Assembly: GCA_001643675.2 (NCBI GenBank)
Contig: LSRY02000035.1
Location: forward strand, 1 to 64,000
Length of the DNA stretch: 64,000 nt
Source: Monocercomonoides exilis
Taxonomy: Eukaryota > Preaxostyla > Oxymonadida > Polymastigidae
Reading direction: 5' to 3'
Part shown: piece after piece, positions 52,001 to 64,000 of the stretch
Numbering within the stretch: the first letter of the stretch is position 1
Layout of the letters: every line of letters starts with the position of its first letter
The notes under the pieces: model-generated
Database searches by the model: none
Told to the model about the DNA's origin: nothing
Seen by the model: only the letters and a program-made list of their open reading frames with translations
Program-made: the position numbers and the translations under genes

Positions 52001-55000
52001 GATGTTTTGAGTGTGTAGCTGGGAAGATGAAAGTGTGATGCCGAACGAGAAAAATGTTTGCTACTGTTCATCATCATTTTCATCACCTCCTTCTTCTCTT
52101 CCCCTGTCCCTACTCCTCCTTTCTGTTACTGTCTGTGGAAGCCTTGTGTAGAAAGTGTCATTTTTGAATAAAGAAAACTCGCCATTCTCCTTCTTCTTCT
52201 TCTTCGCCTTTGGCTCTTCCTGCCGTCTCCATATCCTCTGCTCCGCGCCCAACTTGCTTTTGTATATCTCTTTTTTTGCCTCTTCCATTTGAACTTGCAC
52301 TCCTCAATTATCGCTTCTTGTCGATGTCATAAAGCGAGCAGATGAATGCAATGTGCCTTGAAGCTCCTTCCCCTTCTGCTTTCCATTTCTCATGCGATGC
52401 CCATTCAGTCCATTCAGCGCAGCTTGCGCACCAAATCTATTCGAAGCTCCAAAACATAGCAGGATGTGTGCTGCAGAAGAGAAGAGAAGTTCAAATGCAC
52501 GTCCAGCAATCCTAAAGAAGGCATCTACAGCGATGATGTTGTTGAAGATAGCCTAACCAAATGAGATAATTTTTTGTATGGATTATTCAGTTATTGATTG
52601 AAAATCTTACACACATTCGAATGTTGCTAATCTGATCCAATATGAAGAGAGGAGATACGTCAAAGAAGAAGAAGAATGTGATGAAGAAGCAGGAAAAGAA
52701 GGAGAAGAGGAAGAGGACAAAGAGGAAGAGAATGAAGCCTTCTCATGAGACAGTTCAGGAAATGCATCAGAAGGAAAGGATGTATGTGCTACTCCTTTCA
52801 AATCGTGTAGCGTTTTAGTAAGACTTCTCCCTCTGCCAGCACAGCAGCCTGAATGCATTCCATTCCTCTTGCAAAAACTGCCTTTGCTAGCGTATGCACA
52901 ACTATATGTATTTTTGAAGACGTATTTTTGCTTCCCCACTCCTTTCTGATCTCTCTCCTAATCGCAGCAACAGTTGACCTGATGACAACAGGATGCAAAT
53001 GTTTTCACATGTTCCATTCACTTTCACTTTCACTGCTCAATGATGTGAAGGCTGCTGTATCATCAGAAGAATGAGAAGAATCACAAGACAACGACGAAGA
53101 AGAAGAAACAACCAATTAATTGTGAGATATACAATAAAAATGTGTCTTATCGGAGGAAGATGAAGATAACATGAATAATTCCTCTTCGCTTCACTTTCTC
53201 TCACCTTCCTCTTTCTCTCCCCCTTCTTCATCTTATCTCCATCTTGATTTCCATCACTTCCCTTCTCTCTGCTCACACGCCTCCTCCAAAACCCCTCTTT
53301 CACAAGCGCTTACGTCTCCTAGCTCTGTATAACCCACTCCTCGCACAGCTACCTGCTTTCCACATGACAACTCTGTGAAGCCTCTGCTTCCACTTTGCTC
53401 AAAAATGTCACCCAAACAGACAATACAATACGATCACATTGGAACTCCCCTCCTTCGGCTGCTGCGATCACCCGCTCCATCTTCCTTGCTGTCTCCTGTT
53501 TTTTTTTTTCAACAATCTCTGGTGGGCAACTTTCTTCCTCCCCTTCTTCTTCAATTTTCCCCTCTCCTACACTCTTTCATGCACTGCTGTTACAACATCC
53601 CTTCTTCTCGTTCTTCTTTGGAATCTTCATTTCAATCAGCCCTTCCATTGTCTCCTATTCATTTCTCTTCCATCTTCCTTATCATCATCTCCACAATATG
53701 CTCTTTTCAGTAGCTGAAGCGCAATCGACGGGATTCTTCTGAATTTCATCAGCATCTCATTTAGCGAGTAACCACACGCCGCCACCACGAAATACGCTGC
53801 CAGCACCGACATAGCACACGACAGCACCACATTCTGCATCTGCGTCGCCTCAACCACCCCAGCACAGGGGAAAATGTGCATGCCTCCTCCGCCTGATACT
53901 CTGCTGCCACACACGCTCCATAGATTGAGGCGCTATGTCAAAGAACAGGTGCTGCAGAGTGCAGCGCCTCTCCACATACACGCCCCATCAGCGACCCTGT
54001 AGCAAGCAAAGGTATCATTATACCTGCTGGCACATTTAGTGGCATCGACAGCGGCTGGAATACATGATTCACAACCAGGCACGCGCACGTACTCCGCAGC
54101 TCAGTCCCACATGCCTGCAGCATAACCACAGTCTGCACATTTTCCTGTTGGAGAACCTTCAGCAGCATTGCCTCGTCTGTCCCAATGACTATTCCTGAAG
54201 AGAACACAAACGAAGAAGTCGAAGAAGAGGCAGAAGTGTGCGCAAATTTTTCTATTCGTCGGGCTTCGATAATGACTAAAAAAAAAAGAAGATGCATAAT
54301 TTTACATAAAAATCAAAAGAAAACAATAAAAAAAAAAATAAAATAAAGACAGAAAATAAAATAATTCATGCCTTTGAAAGCTTCAGAGCCAACGTTTTGA
54401 ATTGAAACAAATTTATTATGATCGAATCAATTTTCTTTCTTCTCTTCCTCTTCTTCTATGGTAGTATCCCAAATATCGAATCCAAAGACCACCTCCCTGA
54501 TTAACTTCCTTCCTTCTTTCCTTTCCCTCCCTCCCTCTCTCTCATTCACCCTTCTCACTCTTCTCGCTCTTCTCAATAATCTCCGACAATTCTTTGACTG
54601 TTAAAACATTTACAAAACGAACAGGAAATTGATTCGTCTAGGCAGGCTGTAAGAATACAAAGTGGTAGAACATTCAATCAATGAGGGGAAAAAGTGAGAA
54701 GGAAGAGAGAAGGAAGGATAATGGAAGAGTGATGTCAGAAGAGAAACATGCCGAATGTGCTCTGATTACATGCACCTGCAGCAATTGAAAAGAGTTAAGA
54801 ATTCTCATTCGCAAGTTAGTGCAGCTCGAGATTACTCCTGAAGAGATGGTTACATAGGGTCAACTTTTTAATGGGACTTTTTCCCTTATTGGTACTTTTT
54901 TTGTTTTTGACTGCCAACTTTCAACAAACGATGATTGGCTTTCAGTACTTCAAAAAACTTTTTTTACAAGTTTAACACAATTTATTTACAGTTTGTTTTT

Positions 55001-56990
55001 TAATTTTTGCTTATTACACATTGAGAAATTACGTTTTTTTGTTAAATTTGAACGGACTTTTACCAGCCAACTAGGCAACGTCCAAGAAATTGGATACATG
55101 TTTTGAATAGCAAATACTATTATCTAACTACTTTTAAATTCTTTTTTTTCATAAACACTTTTTTCTTGTTTTTTTCACATTTCATTTTTTTAACAACATT
55201 CTAACATAAAACCGATTATTTCTTTGTTCATATAATGAAATGAAAAAAATAAAAATTTGATATGAAAAACAAATAGTCTAATAATAAAGTGTTGGAAAAA
55301 TGAAACATTAATTTTTTCTATTTAACTAAAACGGACAAATGGCGCTTTCTTAAAATAATCGATGATCAAGTTTTTGTAAAAAAGTTAAGTTCTTGACAAA
55401 TAGAAAAAATTAATGTTTCATTTTTCCAACACTTTATTATTAGACTATTTGTTTTTCATATCAAATTTTTATTTTTTTCATTTCATTATATGAACAAAGA
55501 AATAATCGGTTTTATGTTAGAATGTTGTTAAAAAAATGAAATGTGAAAAAAACAAGAAAAAAGTGTTTATGAAAAAAAAGAATTTAAAAGTAGTTAGATA
55601 ATAGTATTTGCTATTCAAAACATGTATCCAATTTCTTGGACGTTGCCTAGTTGGCTGGTAAAAGTCCGTTCAAATTTAACAAAAAAACGTAATTTCTCAA
55701 TGTGTAATAAGCAAAAATTAAAAAACAAACTGTAAATAAATTGTGTTAAACTTGTAAAAAAAGTTTTTTGAAGTACTGAAAGCCAATCATCGTTTGTTGA
55801 AAGTTGGCAGTCAAAAACAAAAAAAGTACCAATAAGGGAAAAAGTCCCATTAAAAAGTTGACCCTAACAGAGAAGATGCAGATATTCAGAAAGAAGAAGA
55901 GGAGGTGTAATTGCAAGAGAAGATATGTTTGATAGCCAAATGTGTGCTGCACAAACAGAAATACCAAATTATCAACGTCAAGCTTGCTGTTTGATAACAT
56001 TCCAAATTCATTCAGAGCAGAATTCAAATTCTGCTGGACAGAAAATTGTTTGATATCCGAAAAGTATTCAATAATTGAATGTCTCGTTGTTGGCTGTTCT
56101 CCACCCTTTTGAAGCAAAAGCGCAACCAGAAATAGAATTTCGTCGCTTTCCATGTCTGTCTGGCCAGTCTGAGCAACAGGAAAATCTAACAAATAAAACC
56201 AATATATTGGGGTTTTCCTTTTTTTCGTTGAATTCTTGCCTTTTTTTTTGATATTAATATCCTTCCCTCGATATTGCCTGTCACATTTCTTGCCAAAAAA
56301 TACCCTAAACTACTCTCCCTGCCTAACATTCCAAAATGCTATATAATATTGTGCAGATTTTGTCCTTCACAGAATTCCATCCACTTTTTGTCTTCATTCA
56401 ACAAAACATCAGCTGAATTTGTTTTCACCTCTTGCTCCAAATAAAAATCATGAAATTCATGTATCTTGCGTAACTTCCCTTATTTCCCAATTGCTATATA
56501 ATAATCAGCTCCATTCTCATCGAATTGCTCTCCAAAGCGGAGATTGGCCATTTCAACAATAACTTATATTTCTACATTTTGTGAAGGATACTGATGGAAA
56601 CATCATCACAATATAAAGAATTATTACAATTTTATACATGTAATTATTTGTTGCATTTTAAAACATGCATTTTGATAGAAAATATTATTTTTTTTGTTTG
56701 ATTCCCATGAATTAAATTGTAATTGTTAAGATGAGTTCTTTCAACACTCCGACATCAACTCTTCATTCAAGAGTCGAAGTCCTATGGAAGGAAATCAAGA
56801 ATTCAAGTGGCGGAAACCCAAAAGAATTGTTATTATTTTTTTTCACTAGATTTAGAAAGGCATCATCTTTTGTAAAAGAAATCAATGAACAATTAAATGG
56901 TTTAAAAAATTTTTTCATATTTTTTTGTATTAAATTAAACCTCAGCGTCACCCTGTAAAACAGAATCATTCGTCAGTCACTTCGTCACTC

Positions 56991-57066
<76 letters not shown>

Positions 57067-60000
57067 TTTTGATTGAAATATTATATAATAATAATTTGAT
57101 TTTATTTTATGCAATCGATTATTATTTTTGATAATGTTTAAAAAAATGAAAAAATGTTCAAATGGACCCATTTTAAAATTTTTAAAGTTTTTTGTCTGTC
57201 TTTTGACAATGGAAAACAACAAATTCTTTTAATTTTTGATAGAGATAATAAGGAATGATGCACACCTCAATAATTAATTTGAAAATTATTTTCGAACATT
57301 CTGGGTTTCAACGGGAACAGAAACATTTTTTTTATAGATAAGCATCGTGGAAAAACATGATGTCATTATTCATAATCTTAGAAAATAGAAGTTGAAACTT
57401 TCGCAAGTTTAATCAAGAATTTGCAATCTATTTATCTATCCATTTTATTTCATTTTATTGTTTTGCTTTTGTTGTTTGATATCTTTCATTTTCTGCTTTT
57501 AAACATATCTTCAATGCACTGTTCATGGTTTTTTTCAACTTTTTCTTCTTTTTATTTCATCGTTACTTTTCTTCAGCAGTAAACAGAATTCAAGAATTGT
57601 GAAAATTGTTTTCACTATTTTATTTTTATCCATTATTATCTTATTTCAGTTCTTCACCTCTCAGTTCTTTGACTGCTATGATTTTTCATTCATTGTCCTT
57701 CTGCCTTTCAGAACGAAATTCATTCATGTTGCTTCAACTCATGCTCAGTCTCCTCCCCATCGAATAATGCATCTTCCGCAGCAAGCCACTCTTGAAGCCG
57801 GGGCAATAACATAGTTTTGAAAAGTTAGCACTCAGCACCTTCGTCAAGAGCGTCTTTGATGCAGCCTTGGTCTCTTTAGCTGTAGCAACATTCACAGCAG
57901 AGCATTAACAGTGAGACAACTGCTGAAGATCATTGCACTTCAATCTCCGCATCTCACACACGCATAAATGAATGGCTTCACTTTCTTCTTCAACGCAAAT
58001 TCAGAATCTCATTCTTCTTTCTGTGCTCTTCATCCTCTTCGATCTTCGTCAAACAAGCAAAAGAATTTCAATTGGAATTTCTGCTCTTCTTTTTCTTCCT
58101 CGTCTCCCTTCTTTTCTTTTTCTTTGTTATTTTTGTTATTATTGTTTTCTTATTTTCAAAAAATCAAATTTGATTCAATTTTTGTTGGGAAATCCTCGAT
58201 ATTTGTTTTTTAAATTGAGAAATTTCCTTTCATCTTTTCCTTTATTTAAGTTTTTTTGATAATTGTGTTTAATGTTAAAAATCGTTATATCATTTGCTCC
58301 CCTATGTTTTTATTAATAAAATGACGTAAAGTTGACACCAACTTCCAATCAATTAAATGTTTAAAAAGTTATTATTAAAATATTGGATAAAGGATACTCT
58401 GAGCAATTTAGAACATTGGCTTTTTTGCATGGAATTGAATATAACATTATCTTTTTATTTTTTTCAACAAAATGAAATTTGTTGTCCCATGAATGTGCGT
58501 TCACATTTCCATTTTTTCTAAAACATAAATTGAATGAAAATTTCTAACTTTTTTTAAATCATCTTTTTTTTGCACATTAAAAGTACCAGTATTTAACGTT
58601 TTTTCTGAATGAACACCTAGGTTTCCTTTTCATTAACATCTTATCTTTTGCATAATCCCTTTTTGATAATAAATATTGATCATGATGTTTTTTTTTTCAT
58701 ATTAATATTTGACTTTGAGCGTTCGACTCTTTTGAACAAGTCATTTGTTCCGAAATGCAAATTATTTTATTCTTGGCTTGAAGTTATTCCTCATTGAAAT
58801 GTTGATCATTCCCTGGAAATTGACAGTTAAATCAATTATCAACTAATCGCGAAAAAGTCTTCTAAATTTCGATCGGCTTTGAAAAAGAATACACAATAAC
58901 ACAGTAATTTATTTGAGGGAGAGAAGAAAAGCGGTGAGGATTCATTTTTCACTGTGATACAAACAGCTGGAGTGGAACCTTCATTCTTTCGAGCAACAGA
59001 AGAGAAGTGCAATTTGGCAATCACGAAGCTCAACAGTTTCTTCTGAATGAACCATTTCATCGGCATCGGCAGTATCATCATCGACTTCGGGCGAGCCACG
59101 ACGCACTTTGCGAAGGAAAGCATAGAAGATAATTTTCTGAAGCAGGATATGATTGCTCTGGTGGAGCCGTGGAGAGATGGCTTCGGATAACTTGTTCTTA
59201 ATGGAGCAGAAAGGTTATTTGCTAAGGAGGAAGAAGGAAGCATTTTGGACGAGGCGCCGCCACAGGCTGTGAATCGGGTGTTTGCAATGCTGCAGGCGAA
59301 GACTCTTTTTCCGGTGAAGATAAACTTTGTCCTTAACGTGTAGTTGTACTGCTAGCCAGTCATTCTGAGGGAGGATAGCAGCCTTTTTGATTCGCTAGTG
59401 CAAATGTGAAACAGTGAAGCCACGATCGATTCTGTTGCACAGTCTGCGGGGTATGGGCAGAGACAAGCAGATGAGCACATTTTGGAACAAGGGGAGAGAG
59501 ACAAAGAGAAAGAAGAAAACAACGAAGAAAAAAAACTCGGTGGTTAACGATGCAATGCTTTCAGATGTGGAGCTGCTTCATGCAGCGCTGCAGCTGGAAT
59601 GTCAGTTCATTGAAGAGAATGCATTCAACTATTTTGGCTTTATCTGGTCGAAATACTGGCTGGTGAATGTGTTTGTGCAAAGCAGCTGTTTGAGGAGCAG
59701 ATGCTCCCGTCGCTCAGAGAGGAAGGAGCAGATGTGAAGCAAATTAGGAGCATGAGAGAAGGAGGAGGAGGAGAAGAAGAAGAAGAAGAAAAAGGCAGAA
59801 TCAATAAAAATGGAAGAAAAAACTAATCTTCCTCTTCTTCTTCCTCCTTTTCAGTGCAGGAAGCGCTGAGGAGCCGTCCACACTGCACTCTTTCTGAATT
59901 TCTTCGGTCAAGAGTGCTTTATTCACAGGCGATGGCACAGCTTTTGAGCCTGCTGAAGATATCGCCTACTTATCACGCACTTCTGTGTGAATGTGTCAAT

Positions 60001-63000
60001 GCTGCCTCATCTGTTGTGGCTGATGAGATGGTTGTTGACTTCATTCTCACACAGAAAAAATCCATTGAGGCTTTGGAAAGAAAGACAAATAAGAAAGAAA
60101 GGGAGGAGGTTGATGCACCAGAAACTATTTGTGTCGAAATGCTCAAAGATTGAAGAATGAATGAATGTTTCAATTTTGGAAATAAAATATGAGAAGATAC
60201 ATGTTTATTCGCATGTTAATGATAAACCTGAAATGAAAATGAAAAGAACAAGGAGTTTTATATATAATTAGATATGCAACAAGCAGTTCAGAGTGTCGAT
60301 TGATAAACTCTGACGTCTTTCTCCCACAATTCTTCGAGCCCTGGAAAATAATCTTTCACAAAAACATTCACTACAAGGAGATTGGATTAGGCTGTATGCA
60401 AATGATGAGGAAATTTTGTAAATATCACTTTTTCGAAACATACAAGAATAATAAATGAATGAATCATCTTCAATAACACATTTTTCGGTTTCATTTTTCA
60501 CCATAGATCTCTGAAACAACAGCAAACAACCTTCAATTATATCTCCTTTTTCTTGACCAATAAAACTTTGAAAAGTCTCCCTAAAGCTGCAGACCATCCT
60601 CCCATGCCAATCTCCATACACTGCATCAATTATTCTGAGCATTGGTTTCTCTTCCAGTTCGAAATTATGTGAATGGATTCTTTTCACTGATCCAAATGTC
60701 CCAAGGCACGTTTCATCATCGTTTTCAACATATTTCTCCTCCAGTTTATGCAAATCATCATTTGTTTAGCAACGACATTCCTCATCCTCCTCATCAATAG
60801 AAATGACAATTTTCTGTTGACCATCAAATTTTGTCTTTTTTTCTTCTTTGGAACGACGAGTATAATCTGTAGGATTTCTTTCATCTGAATCTTCTATATA
60901 TTCATTGTCAGTTGCTTCGTTTTCTGCACATAACAAGCCACATTAATCTTCATCAAACTCTTCGTCTGATTCGTCAGCTATGCTTTCCATCTCCATTGAT
61001 AGTGAGCTTGTTCGAAGAGTTTCAATGAAATTCAATAAATCAATAAAAATAATTTTTGAGCTTTTCTGGAAATTTTGTTGATCGTTAACAATAGGAATCA
61101 ACCCAAATGTATCATTCATTGGAAAAACGAAAATTCTTCAACTCTTTTGAGTTTCAAAAATTCGCACTTTGCTCAATTAAAATCTTTTATGGTGTTTCTG
61201 AATAATCAATCCTTTCAAAAATATATTTCAAAAGAAACAAAGTTGGCAAGATCATCCAAAAAGTGTTTTATGAGGCAGACTGTGTCTGGATCTTTGATTG
61301 ACAGAATTTATTTTGTCAAGAATTCGTTTTCATCAACATGGTTTTGCAATTTAATTCAAAAACAAATTGTTACAAAAATGACAAGTCACTTAAAAATGAC
61401 GTCAGTGACGGGAAGTGCCAAAATAAACAAAAAATGACAAATGATCAAAAAAAGTGACGATCAAAAAAGTCCGCATCTGAAAAATTCATCAACTTTTCCA
61501 TAACTAAAAATTTTCAAAAGTTTATTGCTAACAATTAATATATCAGCAAATAGCAGAAATATTGTTATGAAACCGATAATATTTCAATATTTAAAAAATG
61601 AATTATTTTCCAAAATAAATAAATTTTTCAGTTAAAAAAAAAGTGACATTTAAATTTCAGATTTGTCAGTCACTTTTCAAAAAAAGGCTCGTCACTGGCA
61701 GGGTGACGAGGAGGTTTATTATTAAATAAATAATTGTCATTTCTAACTGGATACTTTTTTGTTTGTCCGATCACTATGACACATTTAAAAAAATCAAAAT
61801 TTCAAAAATGTTGATAATTTCGCTATTGCATACAACTCCGCACCAACTCACACTCATACGGTGATGCTCCAAGCTCTTTGCGACATCATGTCAATAGAAG
61901 AAATGATAGCACGTAACTATATCTTCACACAAGGAAAAATTAATTACGCGAAGCAGACTTTAAAAATAAACAATGGTGAAGTGAAAGTGCCCAAACGTCC
62001 ATCCATTCCGTCATGCAAGAAAAACTTGTTTTTTTGTGATTATTAGCATTTTTTCATTTTCAAACAAATGTTGAAATAGGTTTGAGTGAAAAAGATTGGA
62101 ATAAAGGAAACAAATGGATGATTGAGCATTCTTAGGAATGCTCATCAACGCTTGGTGAAAAACGGAAAACCAAAATTCAAAAAGATTACGAGGAATTCAT
62201 TAACGAAGACGAATGGAAGAAATGCATTTTGATCAAGCACGATATTCAATCACAACATGATACTCCTGAACCCAATTCATCAAAAAAGACTATGACGATA
62301 ATGAACGAAGAAAAAGCATTCCATAATATGAATGACAATACTGAAACAACTTTAAGAAAAGGTCGATCTTGAAATCAGGTTACAGCGTAACAAAAGAAAA
62401 AGAAAAAGAAATCAATTTTTTGTAATTCTCATCAGAACGAAAATTCTGATATGTTAATGTCTAATGACGAGAAAATAAAATCAGACAAAGAGGATAATCA
62501 ACTTTCCATATCAATTACAGACACTAAAAGGAAGACAATTACCACTGATGAAAAACAATTTGATTCAAAAATGGTCGAGCCATCTTCTCCTCCTCTTATT
62601 TCGTTTTCTGAACTCAAAAAATTTCAAGACACTTTCAAAAAGGCTGATAAACATATTCTTTCCATCAATGATTCAATATGTTCTAGTGTACCTTTTCCAA
62701 TATGTGACAAGTCCAATTCGCCTCATACACCATCATTTTCAAATTATCAGAGATTCAGAACTGATGCACCATTAAAGCAACCATTTATTAATCCGATATT
62801 ACTTCAACAAGCTTCTTCTTCTGAAACAAATGATATGTTAACTCACATTAATACAACAAAATCAATCTGCAACAATTCGAACATCTTTCTCAATCACTTT
62901 GGAAACAATAAGAGTCATTTTTCCAATTAATCCATCATGGAATCGGTTTATGTCGAAAATGAATCACAGAAAGAAAATAGACAAAATGATTTTTTTCCAA

Positions 63001-64000
63001 CTCAAATTGTGTCAATTGATTCCGTTGGCGGAAAAGGCCTGAATAACTTGGGAAATACGTGTTATTTATCATCCATTGTTCAATGCCTTTCATCCACTCT
63101 ATTTTCTTCATCAATCAAAATCATTCCGAATTCAGAAGATAATTGCCTAACATCAACATTTTTGAAAACATGTTCCCAGCTTTGCTCAAATGAAGAAGTG
63201 AAATCATGGGACTTGAATTTAATCGACAGATTGGACATGTTTTTTTTTTTTTTTTTTTTTTTTTTGGGGGGGAAGCAACAGCAAAATGCACCACAGGCTT
63301 ACGACAAACTTATTCAGTTATTTATTTCTGAAAATCTCATTCACAAATCGAACACTCAAGTGAACTGCTGCAATCATATTCAATGTTTGAAGTGCAATTC
63401 AATAAAAACAATTGACAACATAAAGGAGCTTAATTATTTCACTGTCAACAATACTGCTGTTTTTCAAGGATTGCAAAAATCAATTTCAAAGGAACATATG
63501 AGGCACCCAAATACCATCTTTTGCGACATATGTAACTGTAAACAAGAAATGGATATGTGGACAGAATTTCTATCTTTTCCAGAAATATTTGTATTGGACC
63601 ATGAATCAAATTATGCCTCTCTTTTTGTTCCTCCTTTATTTATTTTGTTTCAGCAAGACTCGAAACGTAAAATTACAAATATTTCAGACGACACACATGA
63701 TAATAAAACATTATCTTATATGAAAACAAATTTCACTTCTTATTATTATTCTTTCACAGGACAAATTTTTCATTAAAGAATGAGCCGAGACAATGGTCAT
63801 AACATTGCTTTCGTTTCTGATGGAAACAAGGATAATATATTATGGTATATTTGCAACGATGGAATAACATATATGGTGAATAAAGATAATTGGAACACAG
63901 CTTGGAAGTCTATTTTTAGTCGAGGTTATCGAGCTTCATTGACTTTTTACTCGAAGTCAGAAAGATATGGTCAAGTTGTAAATCAGTTATGAGGTGGAGA

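Overview
The window looks like nuclear DNA of an AT-rich, repeat-laden protist, most likely an oxymonad (Preaxostyla, Metamonada). The main reason is a family of large surface proteins with right-handed beta-helix repeats (GGA-rich, small C/N-rich turns) and the recurring 'CG....PC.T' motif, which I associate with oxymonads. Short GT-AG introns, DIRS retroelements, hAT remnants and long microsatellites also fit a protist genome. No bacterial operons, tRNA, rRNA or CRISPR array were seen. The species is inferred, not proven.

Layout. 1-488: foldback repeat cut by the window edge. 0.5-5 kb: low-complexity DNA and weak coding remnants. 5.25-7.6 kb: P-loop GTPase with coiled coils, then a long ATCT microsatellite. 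8-9.5 kb: AT-rich DNA with small inverted-repeat elements. 9.6-18.5 kb: coding remnants of helical proteins, two surface-protein remnants and a 398-codon frame at 16.5-17.7 kb. 19-25 kb: unrecognised remnants and a decayed DIRS retroelement (minus strand). 25-27 kb: broken surface-protein gene. 27-31 kb: AT-rich. 31.5-35.3 kb: an intron-bearing element encoding a ubiquitin-specific protease (USP) fused to a DDE-like transposase (minus strand). 36-39.5 kb: helical-protein remnants. 40.1-44.5 kb: near-complete DIRS retroelement with inverted terminal repeats and internal complementary region. 45.4-46 kb: purine hexamer and trimer repeats. 46.1-48.2 kb: best surface-protein gene. 48-54.3 kb: several minus-strand genes. 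54.9-55.9 kb: a 1 kb near-perfect palindrome flanked by TA. 56.7-64 kb: second USP-transposase copy, its first intron holding a 4.8 kb insertion with terminal inverted repeats that contains a hAT transposase frame and host-like helical exons.

Two themes cut across the window. First, many protein-like frames run through UAA or UAG without changing frame, including a UAG at the invariant glutamine of the USP Cys box. This suggests either glutamine reassignment of UAR (known in the oxymonad Streblomastix strix) or widespread C-to-T nonsense decay; some frames also end at UAA or contain UGA, so it is unresolved. Second, several frameshifts fall in homopolymer runs, which fits either uncorrected long-read errors or decay. 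For that reason many genes are given as broken or interrupted rather than as confident pseudogenes.
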